This document shows positions 15,271 to 23,390 of a stretch of 49,954 bases of DNA, in pieces. The DNA is taken from the NCBI GenBank assembly GCA_910584645.1, contig CAJUAU010000006.1, forward strand, positions 118,373 through 168,326, in the 5' to 3' direction. The notes beneath the pieces are model-generated. The model saw only the letters and a list, made by a program, of their open reading frames with translations. It was not told the origin of the DNA and searched no databases. A program made the position numbers and the translations under genes. The stretch's first letter is position 1, and every line of letters starts with the position of its first letter. This DNA is from an uncultured Eubacterium sp. Its GTDB lineage: Bacteria > Bacillota > Clostridia > Lachnospirales > Lachnospiraceae.

Positions 15271-17094
15271 ATGTGCGGAATTATAGGATACGTCGGCTTT
15301 CTCGATGCTAAAAAGACGTTGATAGATGGACTGCAGACACTGGAATACCGTGGTTATGACAGCGCTGGTATTTCTTATTTTACGGATGATGGCATCCAGA
15401 CTATAAAAACCATAGGAAAGGTCTCTGTATTACGGGAACTGGTCAAGGCCCAGGCAGATGATATCATCTCCACCTGCGGCATCGGGCACACCCGCTGGGC
15501 AACCCACGGCGGGGTATCGGACACCAACTCCCACCCTCATACAGCAGGAAAGGTAACTTTGATCCACAACGGGATCATCGAAAATTATCAGGAACTACAG
15601 CGGGAACTGGAACAAAAAGGAAAACGCCCAGTATCCCAGACCGATTCAGAAATTGCAGCGATGGTTATAGATGACTGCTATCAGGGAGATCCGGAAGAAG
15701 CCATCCGTCTGGCCACGGGAAAACTTACCGGAGCCTACGGTTTTTGTATTATGTTTGAGGATATCCCGGAAACCATCTACGCAGTGAGAAGCGGCAGCCC
15801 CCTGGTGGCAGCCCACACTGAAAGGGGATCCATCATTGCCTCTGACATGGTGGCACTGGTAAGCCATGCAAAACATTATTTTGTCCTGCAGGAAAATCAT
15901 ATTGCCAAGATCACCAAAGACGAAATACTGGTCAAAAATGAATACGGCGATTTGTATGGACCGACGATCCATCATATCAGCTGGGATGTGGGAGCAGCCA
16001 AAAAAGGCGGCTATGATTACTTTATGATGAAAGAGATCCACGAACAGCCGGAAGCCCTCCGAAATACCATCACCCCAAGAGTCGTACACGGGATGCCCGA
16101 TTTCTCCACTGACAATGTCCCGGATGATATCTTCACCGGCATCAACCGCATTGTGATCACAGCCTGCGGTACTGCCATGCATGCCGGTCTGATCGGCAGA
16201 AATATGATCGAGCGCCTGGCAAGGATCCCAGTAACGGTAGAAATCGCCTCGGAATTCCGATATCAAAACCCGATCATAGACCAGCATACATTACTTATTA
16301 CGATCTCCCAGTCCGGAGAGACCGCTGACACTCTGGCTGCGCTGAAACTTGGAAAGACAAAGGGTGCAAAAACTCTCTCTGTCGTAAATGTAAAGGGATC
16401 CTCCATCGCCAGAGAAAGTGATTATGTACTTTATACCCATGCAGGCCCGGAAATCGCAGTGGCGAGCACAAAAGCCTACACCGTACAGCTTTCCCTGATG
16501 TACCTCATCGCATTCCGAATCGCTTACGTCACAAAAAATATCTCCGAGGAGGAAACCAGAGGATATGTGGAAAATCTTATAGGTATTGCAGACAAAGTAG
16601 AGGATGCACTGTCCTACGATTCCCAGATTGAAAATATCTCCAAGCGTCTCACCCTCTCAGATCATATCTTTTTTATCGGCAGAGGACTGGACTACGCCTT
16701 GTCCTGTGAGGGATCTCTCAAGTTAAAAGAGATCAGTTACATTCACTCTGAAGCCTATGCCGCCGGGGAACTCAAACACGGAACCATCTCTCTGATCACC
16801 GATAATGTTCCCGTAGTCGCCCTCGCCACCCAGCCGGACGTCTATGCAAAAGTGATCTCCAATGTCCAGGAAGTGCGTTCCCGTGGTGCCAGAGTCATCC
16901 TGATCACGGATATTAATGCCTCCGTGGATGCCAGCCTGTGTGACCATCAGGTCGTACTCCCAGAAACTTCCCCACTGTTTACTCCCTTTGTGTCAGCTGT
17001 GGTACTTCAGTATCTCGCCTACTATGTATCTGTGGAAAAAGGGCTGAATGTAGATCAGCCGAGAAATCTTGCAAAGTCTGTAACAGTAGAATAG
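15271..17094 (+). CDS. glmS: Glutamine:fructose-6-phosphate aminotransferase
   Basis: A 607-aa protein that makes glucosamine-6-phosphate, the first step to UDP-GlcNAc for the cell wall. The N-terminal class II glutaminase begins MCGIIGYVG (Cys2 is the nucleophile after Met removal), with GHTRWATHG and HNGIIENY. Two SIS isomerase domains follow (ITACGTAMHAG; SQSGETADTLAAL; GRGLDYALSCEGSLKLKEISYIHSEAYAAGELKHG), and the canonical end is NLAKSVTVE. Length standard. GGAGGAGC precedes the ATG. It is transcribed alone and ends in a repeat-rich terminator region. Confidence 0.97.
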   Translation: MCGIIGYVGFLDAKKTLIDGLQTLEYRGYDSAGISYFTDDGIQTIKTIGKVSVLRELVKAQADDIISTCGIGHTRWATHGGVSDTNSHPHTAGKVTLIHNGIIENYQELQRELEQKGKRPVSQTDSEIAAMVIDDCYQGDPEEAIRLATGKLTGAYGFCIMFEDIPETIYAVRSGSPLVAAHTERGSIIASDMVALVSHAKHYFVLQENHIAKITKDEILVKNEYGDLYGPTIHHISWDVGAAKKGGYDYFMMKEIHEQPEALRNTITPRVVHGMPDFSTDNVPDDIFTGINRIVITACGTAMHAGLIGRNMIERLARIPVTVEIASEFRYQNPIIDQHTLLITISQSGETADTLAALKLGKTKGAKTLSVVNVKGSSIARESDYVLYTHAGPEIAVASTKAYTVQLSLMYLIAFRIAYVTKNISEEETRGYVENLIGIADKVEDALSYDSQIENISKRLTLSDHIFFIGRGLDYALSCEGSLKLKEISYIHSEAYAAGELKHGTISLITDNVPVVALATQPDVYAKVISNVQEVRSRGARVILITDINASVDASLCDHQVVLPETSPLFTPFVSAVVLQYLAYYVSVEKGLNVDQPRNLAKSVTVE

Positions 17095-17104
17095 ATGGGA
17101 AAAA

Positions 17105-17268
17105 AGGGCTGGCTGAAAAACGCAGCCCTATAAAAAACACTTCGTGTTTTTCGCTCCGCAATTGTCGGATTTTCCTATAAGATAACAGGGCTGGCTGAAA
17201 AACGCAGCCCTATAAAAAACACTTCGTGTTTTTCGCTCCGCAGTTGTCGGATTTTCCTATAAAATAAC
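17105..17268 (+). repeat. Two tandem 82-bp repeats after glmS
   Basis: 17105-17186 and 17187-17268 differ at only a couple of bases. Each holds an AGGGCTG...CAGCCCT hairpin and an AAAACACTTCGTGTTTT hairpin followed by TTCGC. The first bases of a third unit (agggctggct) start at 17269 and become the left arm of the terminator. Confidence 0.85.
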
Positions 17269-17302
17269 AGGGCTGGCTTACTGATGGCCAGCCCTGTTAT
17301 CA
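17262..17302 (+). terminator. Terminator of glmS region
   Basis: The stem ATAACAGGGCTGGC/GCCAGCCCTGTTAT with an 8- to 10-nt loop lies after the 82-bp repeats and before the convergent gene at 17330. Confidence 0.7.
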
Positions 17303-17329
17303 CTTTATTGCAATTTGAGATTGTTTTAA

Positions 17330-18016
17330 TTACAAAATATAATTTGTAATGCAATCATACCAATGAACATAGGTGACTCCATTAATCGTAAGTTTTTCAT
17401 TTTCAGGCAGCTGTTCACTCCACTTTTTGTTATAACGGTGGATAGCCCAATCATCACGATTGAATCTGCGCCAAAGAATTGTTTTACCATTCTTGTCTAA
17501 AAATTGTTCCGAAACAACACCACAGTTGTAAGTTTCAATGTCCATAACACAAACAGTGTCATAGCCTTTTCCCCCGATTGTAATGGTATATCTTCCGACA
17601 ATGTCAAGCAGGAAATCTTTATTACAGCTCACAACAACAGTATTCGTTTTTTGAATATCTCCCTTAGGTGCCAGATTAATTTCATTACCACAATTATCTT
17701 CACCAAATCCCCAGTTGAGCAAGAATTCATCTCCATCCAGAAATGTAGTATAGTTTCTAACACCCCCATCATTTGTGAGCGTTGCCAGATAACGGCAATG
17801 TGTGTCGGTAAGCTGTGCTATAAAAGTGCGGTTTACCACATCTCGTTTATCCGAATATGCTACTTCCCGTGCAGTTAATTCAACACCTTCAATACCATGC
17901 ACTTTTGCTTTTCCGATAACTTCCATGTCAAATAAATGATTACACTTTCGGGAAGGAATATCATACATTCCCCAGGATATCTTTTCACCAAGTTTCGGAA
18001 CCAAAAACCATCCCAT
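17330..18016 (-). CDS. Uncharacterised protein, probably N-terminally truncated
   Basis: A 228-aa open frame rich in aromatic and charged residues (GEKISWGMYDIPSRKCNHLFDMEVIG, FLDGDEFLLNWGFGEDNCGNEI, VLWRRFNRDDWA). I recall similar proteins in Clostridia but cannot name a domain. The ATG at 18016 has no good ribosome site, and the same frame reads back another 20-odd plausible codons (KYKIEVSTKEPFSVKCEEL) to a stop near 18090 without any start codon. That suggests the true N-terminus has been lost. It is followed by glmS on the opposite strand. Confidence 0.55.
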   Translation of the reverse strand: MGWFLVPKLGEKISWGMYDIPSRKCNHLFDMEVIGKAKVHGIEGVELTAREVAYSDKRDVVNRTFIAQLTDTHCRYLATLTNDGGVRNYTTFLDGDEFLLNWGFGEDNCGNEINLAPKGDIQKTNTVVVSCNKDFLLDIVGRYTITIGGKGYDTVCVMDIETYNCGVVSEQFLDKNGKTILWRRFNRDDWAIHRYNKKWSEQLPENEKLTINGVTYVHWYDCITNYIL

Positions 18017-18113
18017 AAGTTCTTCACATTTTACTGAAAAAGGTTCCTTTGTGCTTACTTCAATTTTATATTTTTCTTTATATGTAACATCTCAATAAAC
18101 CGGAAGTTATTTC

Positions 18114-18653
18114 TCAATCTTTCTTAGCATACATGAATTTCACAATTTGACCATTTTCAGGATGCTCGGTTCCTAATACATACTGCATCAATGTTCCATG
18201 GCACATAACAATAATTGTACTGTAATTCTTGTATTTATCTAACACTGCCATGACACGTTTTTTCATTTGGTCAGCAGATTCCCATATGCACTCCTCTCCC
18301 TCTGGATGATGCCCATTATTTTCTGCAAGGCATCTATAATAGCTTCCTGCCTCTTCATCAGACAAAAAATCATAATTAACGATATCCGCCAGCCACTCAT
18401 GCAAATCCGTTTCCACTCGCATTTCAACTCCTAAATCCTTTGACAGGATGGCCGCGCTATGTACTGCTCTGCCAAAAGGAGATGTGATAATCAATTCGGC
18501 ATCAGCCAGCCTTGTATCCTTTGCCGTTTCGTGTATCTGAGAAATCCCTTTTTCCGATAAAGTCATCATGTTGTAGCTGAATCCTTTGTAAAATTTTCTT
18601 CCAGCCATAGTGGTATCCATTTCCCCATGACGTATAAAATAAAAGGTTGTCAT
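18114..18653 (-). CDS. Histidine phosphatase superfamily protein
   Basis: A 179-aa protein. It begins with the RHG motif (FYFIRHGEMD, His8 catalytic), has the second-site SPFGRAVHSA, and ends with the second catalytic His in IIVMCHGTLMQY. It belongs to the phosphoglycerate-mutase-like branch; the substrate cannot be assigned. GATAGGAGG precedes the ATG at 18653, preferred over the start at 18671. It sits alone between a truncated gene and a region with AGGGAAA repeats. Confidence 0.85.
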   Translation of the reverse strand: MTTFYFIRHGEMDTTMAGRKFYKGFSYNMMTLSEKGISQIHETAKDTRLADAELIITSPFGRAVHSAAILSKDLGVEMRVETDLHEWLADIVNYDFLSDEEAGSYYRCLAENNGHHPEGEECIWESADQMKKRVMAVLDKYKNYSTIIVMCHGTLMQYVLGTEHPENGQIVKFMYAKKD

Positions 18654-18706
18654 GTTATTCCTCCTATCCAACTCTTCAAATTCCGATTGTGATTTGATGA
18701 TTTTTA

Positions 18707-18861
18707 AGGGAAAAATTAGCTGTTATATTTTGTTATTAAAATCTCCGCTAACCCTTGAAAACACTAAGTTTGCCGCAGGTGAGCTTTCCCTTAAAGTTTC
18801 CCTTGTATTATATCTTCCCACAGGGCATTACGAACCCCGATAAGGGAAAATATGAGGGAAA
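18707..18861. repeat. Cluster of AGGGAAA words
   Basis: Five copies of (A)AGGGAAA lie within 155 bp: + at 18707, 18842 and 18855; - at 18785 and 18797. The array in a non-coding stretch resembles arm-type binding sites of tyrosine integrases at element ends, but no integrase gene is present in the window. Confidence 0.4.
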
Positions 18862-18925
18862 CAAAACCACATAAAACATTATAACACATTATATACGGGA
18901 ATTGTGAACTGATTGAAATGCTTTC

Positions 18926-18960
18926 AAAAATTTTAATTCCCCCGAATTCGGGGGAATTAA
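18926..18960 (-). terminator. Palindromic terminator
   Basis: A perfect palindrome TTAATTCCCCC-GAATTC-GGGGGAATTAA (18933-18960) lies directly after the stop at 18962 and, on the - strand, is followed by AAAATTTTTG. Confidence 0.75.
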
Positions 18961-18961
18961 A

Positions 18962-19267
18962 TCATTTCAAAATCTTTGTAGTCTGTTCTTCCAAAATTAA
19001 CATCTGATGTATTGCAATTTTATTGAGTTTTATTAAGCGTTCTTTCTGGTTCAGCCCATCTTCAATCAGGACTGCATTGATGTTTTCCATATTTGACAGG
19101 TATATCAATTCATTTATACTCGCATAATCCCTGATATTGCCTTTTTTATCCGGGTTCTTATCCCGCCATTGTTTCGCTGTCATGCCAAATAATGCCATAT
19201 TCAGCACATCGGCTTCCTCAATCTGTAAGACTTGTATTTCCGTTCTGTCAACATTTAGTTTCCCCAT
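18962..19267 (-). pseudogene. C-terminal piece of a KilA-N-type protein
   Basis: A 101-aa frame (VDRTEIQVLQIEEADVLNMALFG, TAKQWRDKNPD, GNIRDYASINELIYLSNMENINAVLI). From memory this is the conserved C-terminal region of KilA-N domain proteins common in gut bacteria and phage-like elements; the N-terminal DNA-binding KilA-N domain is absent. It overlaps the end of the carbamoyltransferase gene by 13 bp; a GGAGG 9 nt before ATG 19267 may still allow translation. Probably a remnant of an insertion or phage-derived gene. A strong palindrome follows its stop. Confidence 0.55.
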
Positions 19268-20112
19268 GCGGCAGTTCCTCCTTCGTGCATTAAGCAATAG
19301 ATCACAATAGCCTGCTGCACCTCTAACAAATTTCTCTTAAACTGATAGCCAACAAAGTAAGCAGAATCAATTACATCTTCGGATACTTCTTCGCCACGAT
19401 AAAATGGCGGACAAGGGTTTAAAATGGCATTTTCATTTGCCATATCCATAATTTCTTTCGTGATCTGATAGTGTTCAAAATCTCCGAGTATGTCTGCTGG
19501 TAATGAGTCTGTACATATAATATCTTTGCCCTTAACTGCTTCTTTGATATCCTTAAATACCTGCACTCCTTCCATTTCGTATCCTTTTGGACAACATTGT
19601 GACAATTCAAATCCTAAAACATTCGCCGCCTCCTTCCATGAAAGACCAATATTGCCGGATTTACCACAGAAAAGGAATTTGTCTTTTGTAAAATCTACTC
19701 TGATTTTAGATAATGAATACATATCTGAAATAATCTCACAGGGATGATTCCTATCTGTCATTGCATTAATGACAGGAATTGTTGAATATTGCGCAAGTTT
19801 CTTAACCACATCTATATTTCTATGTCTGACAATGATTCCATCTGCCCAATTATTCAGATATCCACAAACATCTTCCAGTTTTTCTTTTTTATCCAAGGTT
19901 TCTGTCGGAAATAGTATTGACTGTCCGCCAAGCAGATATATTCCCTTTTCAAATGTTACACGGGTTCTTAGACTTGTACTGGGGAAGAATAAAACCACGC
20001 TTTTCCCATTTAGGAAATTTTTAAATTCCCCCTTTTGAATTTTATCTGCGATATGAAAAATTTCAAAAAAATTTTCTTTTGTAAAGCACAGTAAATCAAT
20101 TAAATTTCTCAA
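19255..20112 (-). CDS. Ornithine/aspartate carbamoyltransferase-like protein
   Basis: A 285-aa protein. Carbamoyl-phosphate motif STSLRTR (45-51) and HPCE (123-126) in place of the usual HPTQ/HPCQ. In the second domain, where OTCase has HCLP, this protein reads NPCPPFYRGEE (232-242). It is shorter than normal enzymes (about 310-335 aa). The fold is clear but the altered active-site motifs argue for a divergent paralogue with a different second substrate or lost activity. It starts at TTG 20112, with GGGAGG 7 nt upstream. No arginine genes are nearby. Confidence 0.75.
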   Translation of the reverse strand: MRNLIDLLCFTKENFFEIFHIADKIQKGEFKNFLNGKSVVLFFPSTSLRTRVTFEKGIYLLGGQSILFPTETLDKKEKLEDVCGYLNNWADGIIVRHRNIDVVKKLAQYSTIPVINAMTDRNHPCEIISDMYSLSKIRVDFTKDKFLFCGKSGNIGLSWKEAANVLGFELSQCCPKGYEMEGVQVFKDIKEAVKGKDIICTDSLPADILGDFEHYQITKEIMDMANENAILNPCPPFYRGEEVSEDVIDSAYFVGYQFKRNLLEVQQAIVIYCLMHEGGTAAWGN

Positions 20113-20134
20113 TCAAGAACCTCCCTTCTTTACG

Positions 20135-20377
20135 TTATATCCATTGGATAAACGCTGTTTTGTCTTCACTGTTATACCCTGCCTTTCTATAAAAGTCTAA
20201 TGTAATTTCTTTCTTAGAGCCTGTGAGCAGCATCATTTTATAGCAGTTTTCTTTTAGTGCAATCTCTTTTGCAAAATTTAGGCATTGCGTTACCAGTCCT
20301 CTTTTTCTGAACGATTCATCTGTTATCACATTTTCAATAAAAGCATATGGCTGTTGGTTGTGTGTCAGGTTACACAT
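20135..20377 (-). pseudogene. GNAT acetyltransferase, C-terminal fragment
   Basis: An 80-aa frame with the acetyl-CoA-binding end of a GNAT enzyme: PYAFIENVITDESFRKRGLVTQCLNFAKEIA (motif A, with R/Q-x-x-G-x-G/A degenerated) and LDFYRKAGYNSEDKTAFIQWI. The N-terminal half is missing, and a stop lies in frame just upstream of the ATG. It is followed 22 bp later by the carbamoyltransferase gene. It is a remnant, not a working enzyme. Confidence 0.65.
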
Positions 20378-20427
20378 ATTCTATCAAAAATAAACATTGC
20401 CAATAAAACCATCTATTTATCTTCCCC

Positions 20428-20658
20428 TCACATATTCCTCATTTTGTGTCCTATCATAAGATGGTTATCCCTTGCACGTTCTTCCGATTCCATATCCTCC
20501 ATGAAACTCTCCACCGACTTCACATACACCTCTGCCTGCTCTAGCGTACATATCCGGTTTTCTGGTATGATTTCCTCCCTTATTTCAGAAACTTTTATAG
20601 TCTGTTTCGTCTGCACATTCCAGAACCCCACCAGTCTATAATCCAATAATATTACCAT
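20428..20658 (-). CDS. Hypothetical 76-aa protein
   Basis: An open frame with a helical, acidic C-terminal half (AEVYVKSVESFMEDMESEERARDNHLMIG). I recognise no family. No clear ribosome site precedes it, and its first codons overlap the end of a broken Rhs/YD-repeat stretch, so it may be chance coding or a remnant fused to other debris. Confidence 0.3.
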   Translation of the reverse strand: MVILLDYRLVGFWNVQTKQTIKVSEIREEIIPENRICTLEQAEVYVKSVESFMEDMESEERARDNHLMIGHKMRNM

Positions 20659-20835
20659 TCTTATCTACGTTTTCAATCAAGTTGTCGTTCACATCACAGG
20701 TATAGGTTTCCCTTCTGCCCTCCGGATCAGTAAACGCAACCAGACGGTTCTATCGGTAAACTGGCGCACTTTATTCCCCTGCACATCATAGACATACTGG
20801 ACATACTGTGCATTGTCCCCGTCGAGACAGTTCTT
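20636..20835 (-). pseudogene. Rhs/YD-repeat protein fragment
   Basis: Two pieces in different frames read as YD repeats: YVQYVYDVQGNKVRQFTD near 20755-20810, then, after a frameshift near 20745, NRLVAFTDPEGRRETYTCDV and NDNLIENVDKNGNIIG ending at the stop 20636. Rhs proteins are large cell-surface or toxin-delivery proteins; here only about 65 codons survive and no toxin tip is recognisable. Confidence 0.65.
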
Positions 20836-20872
20836 TATTGCTTGTTTTGCCCCCTCGATTAATTGCAAAAAA

Positions 20873-21446
20873 TCACGTCATACATATACTCTTTTCCTTT
20901 TCGCAAATCTGTTTTATTTCTCCATCTTTGAAAAGGTATGCCGTCCCAAATAAAGTTGTTGCTTTGTCCTCAACCATAAAATAACTTCCGTCTTCCAAAG
21001 CATAGAATTCTCTGCCATAGCTATCCGGATATGTAATATCCTCAAATAGACGCCTGCCATCTAAAATATCATTTTTTACTTCCTGATAATGTGGTAGAAT
21101 CATTAATTTTGTAATTCCCAATCCAGATAAAAATCTCTCGTACTCTTTATCAATGCTTTCACCCTCCAGCTCAGGTTGTGCATATACAACCTCTGCGCTG
21201 TTCATAGTTCCAACACTAATGCCAATTAAAATTCCATCAAAACCGTTAATATGCTCTTATTTTCATTATACTGTCATTCCTTTCTACATCGTCTGCATCT
21301 GCACTTATTATTAAAATTTTTGAGTTGTCTTTCCAGCGTTTTTGCAAACTGTCCAATAAACCATTCTCTGTACTTAACTGCGTGGGTATTCTTGTTCCAT
21401 CCTTTTTGTATGAACCACCTATATGGCTCGTTAAATATGCAATCAT
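20873..21446 (-). pseudogene. Peptidase E-like (S51) gene with internal deletion
   Basis: The N-terminal part (21246-21446) reads MIAYLTSHIGGSYKKDGTR and SKILIISADADDVERNDSI, a normal start with GGAGG upstream. The C-terminal part (20873 to about 21240) reads NGFDGILIGISVGTMNSAEV (the GxSxG-like nucleophile region), LGITKLMILPHYQ and GRRLFEDITYPDS, as in dipeptidase E-like proteins. About 50 residues between these blocks are absent and the frame shifts near 21246, so the gene is broken although both halves look only lightly diverged. Confidence 0.75.
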
Positions 21447-21465
21447 CATATTCTCCTCCTTTTAG

Positions 21466-21503
21466 CTTGACGGCGCAAATTTGAACCCTGTTGCGCCGTC
21501 AAG
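21466..21503. repeat. Hairpin repeat with AATTTGAACCCTG loop
   Basis: A perfect 13-bp stem CTTGACGGCGCAA/TTGCGCCGTCAAG encloses the loop atttgaaccctg. The same loop word occurs in elements at 7248-7260 and, on the other strand, at about 43221-43235. Confidence 0.6.
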
Positions 21504-21569
21504 TTAGCCCACATTTTGCAGATTCAGCCAAATCTATAACGAAATCCCTATTGCTTAAACGCAGTTATT

Positions 21570-23390
21570 TTATACCTCGATATAAGCCCCCGCCTGCACG
21601 CGCCACATCTGTGCATACTTTCCGTTCTTCTCAAGCAGCTCGCCATGGCTGCCCTGTTCCACGATCCTCCCCTGCTCCAGCATAATAATGCGGTCGGCAA
21701 GCCTGGTAGTGGACAGGCGGTGGGAGATAAAGATCACCGTCTTATCCTTTGTCGCCGAAAGCATGGCATGATTCAGCTGATATTCTGCAATCGGATCAAG
21801 CGCACTTGACGGCTCGTCCAGAATCATCAGTCCGGCTTTCTGGTAAAAAACTCTGGCGATTGCGAGTTTCTGGCTTTCCCCGCCCGACAAATTCATGCCG
21901 TCTTCCATAAATTCGGTTGTGAGCGGCGTATCAAGCCCTTTCTCCATTCCATCTACCCGTTCCATCAGTCCGCTGTCCGCAAGAGCGTCCCTTATTTCCC
22001 TTTCGTCACAGCCGTCAGCAACATCAAGAAGTACGTTTTCTTTGATGCTTCCGGCAAAAATCTGAAAATCCTGAAATACCGTTCCGATCGAATCCCTGTA
22101 CTTTTGCACGTCATAGGTACGGATATCCATTCCGTCAGCCAGAATCCTTCCTTCATCCACGTCATAAAGCCTCATAAGCAGCTTGACAAGCGTCGTTTTT
22201 CCAGCTCCGTTATAGCCTACAAGCGCAATCTTTTCACCGGGTGCAATATGAAGCGATATATGCTTCAGCAGCCCGCCGGTATCTTTATCATAAGCAAAAG
22301 AAACCCTGTCAAGCTCCATTTCCTTAGCACCTTTTGCAGGCTCGATGCTCTCCTCACTCCGTATTTCCGGCTCGTAAGCCAGAAAATCACGGATTTTCTG
22401 CACATACAGGCTGCTCTCGCAGGCGAAGGGATACACGTCCGTAAAAATGCTCATCCCTCTTTTCAGTCTCCCGAAGGAGTTATACAAAATGGCTACCCCG
22501 CTAAAGGACAGCGCGCCCCTCACTACTGCCTGAAAAACCAGATAGGAGATATACAGCACATCACTAAAAAAATTATTACTCACATACCTGCGCATAACGC
22601 CCAGAAAAAACCTCTTCATGGCATACTTTTTCTCCACATTATAAACCTCGTCATTTGCCTGTTTAAATGTGTGAAACAAGATATCGGGAATCTCAGGGTT
22701 TAAACGGATTTCCTTGGCATAATCGTTCAGATAAAACACCCGTTTTACATACTCCCGCTTTCTCTCGTGTGGATTGCGCTCCATTCGTATTCGGAAAGAG
22801 AGTTTATTATATAACTGGTTAAACGCAAATGCCATGATGAAGGAAACTGCGGCAAATACAATAGAAAAGCGGTCCCGGATCAGAAAATAAATCCCCGTGG
22901 ATATAAAGACCGTAATGCCTGACGCCGTATTGCGTAGAAAAGTTTCACATCTGTCAATCTGCTTATCAACCTCGGAAATGGCAAGCACCATTTCATTATA
23001 ATATTCGGGATTGTCATAGCACGCCAGATCCAGCTCCTTCGTCTTTTCATATAAGAGCATTTTTATCTTTTCCCTGACTTTGGGGCGTTCCTTTTCCTGT
23101 ATATAATCGCCCGCCACTACCGTAAATACCATGCCCAGCGTGATACATGCCGCCAGGATCAATAAGAACCGCGCCACCCTGACAAACGGATAGTGAAATT
23201 CGGCGGCTTCCAGCACATAACCGATTCCGTAAGTATGTTCAAAAAAGATGGATATCTGATTCCGTATGGAGTCCAGCACCATAAAAATAACAAAGGAGGG
23301 GGATGCGCCAAACATCAGTTTCAGCAGAAACAAGTTGTTGCGCCATACCTTTGCAACGGATTGCTTTGTATTGTTCTTTTCCTTTTTCAA
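21570..23390 (-). CDS. ABC exporter half, permease-ATPase (second subunit)
   Basis: A 606-aa protein: N-terminal transmembrane domain (about 20-320, with several hydrophobic segments) and a C-terminal ATPase with Walker A GYNGAGKTT, signature NLSGGESQKLAIARV, Walker B GLMILDEPSSALD and H-loop ISHRLSTTRLAD. It starts at TTG 23390 (AGAGGAGG 7 nt upstream), overlapping the stop of the other half by 4 bp, so the two almost certainly form a heterodimer. Substrate unknown; multidrug, lipid or peptide export are possible. Both halves keep the catalytic Glu after Walker B. Confidence 0.88.
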   Translation of the reverse strand: MKKEKNNTKQSVAKVWRNNLFLLKLMFGASPSFVIFMVLDSIRNQISIFFEHTYGIGYVLEAAEFHYPFVRVARFLLILAACITLGMVFTVVAGDYIQEKERPKVREKIKMLLYEKTKELDLACYDNPEYYNEMVLAISEVDKQIDRCETFLRNTASGITVFISTGIYFLIRDRFSIVFAAVSFIMAFAFNQLYNKLSFRIRMERNPHERKREYVKRVFYLNDYAKEIRLNPEIPDILFHTFKQANDEVYNVEKKYAMKRFFLGVMRRYVSNNFFSDVLYISYLVFQAVVRGALSFSGVAILYNSFGRLKRGMSIFTDVYPFACESSLYVQKIRDFLAYEPEIRSEESIEPAKGAKEMELDRVSFAYDKDTGGLLKHISLHIAPGEKIALVGYNGAGKTTLVKLLMRLYDVDEGRILADGMDIRTYDVQKYRDSIGTVFQDFQIFAGSIKENVLLDVADGCDEREIRDALADSGLMERVDGMEKGLDTPLTTEFMEDGMNLSGGESQKLAIARVFYQKAGLMILDEPSSALDPIAEYQLNHAMLSATKDKTVIFISHRLSTTRLADRIIMLEQGRIVEQGSHGELLEKNGKYAQMWRVQAGAYIEV

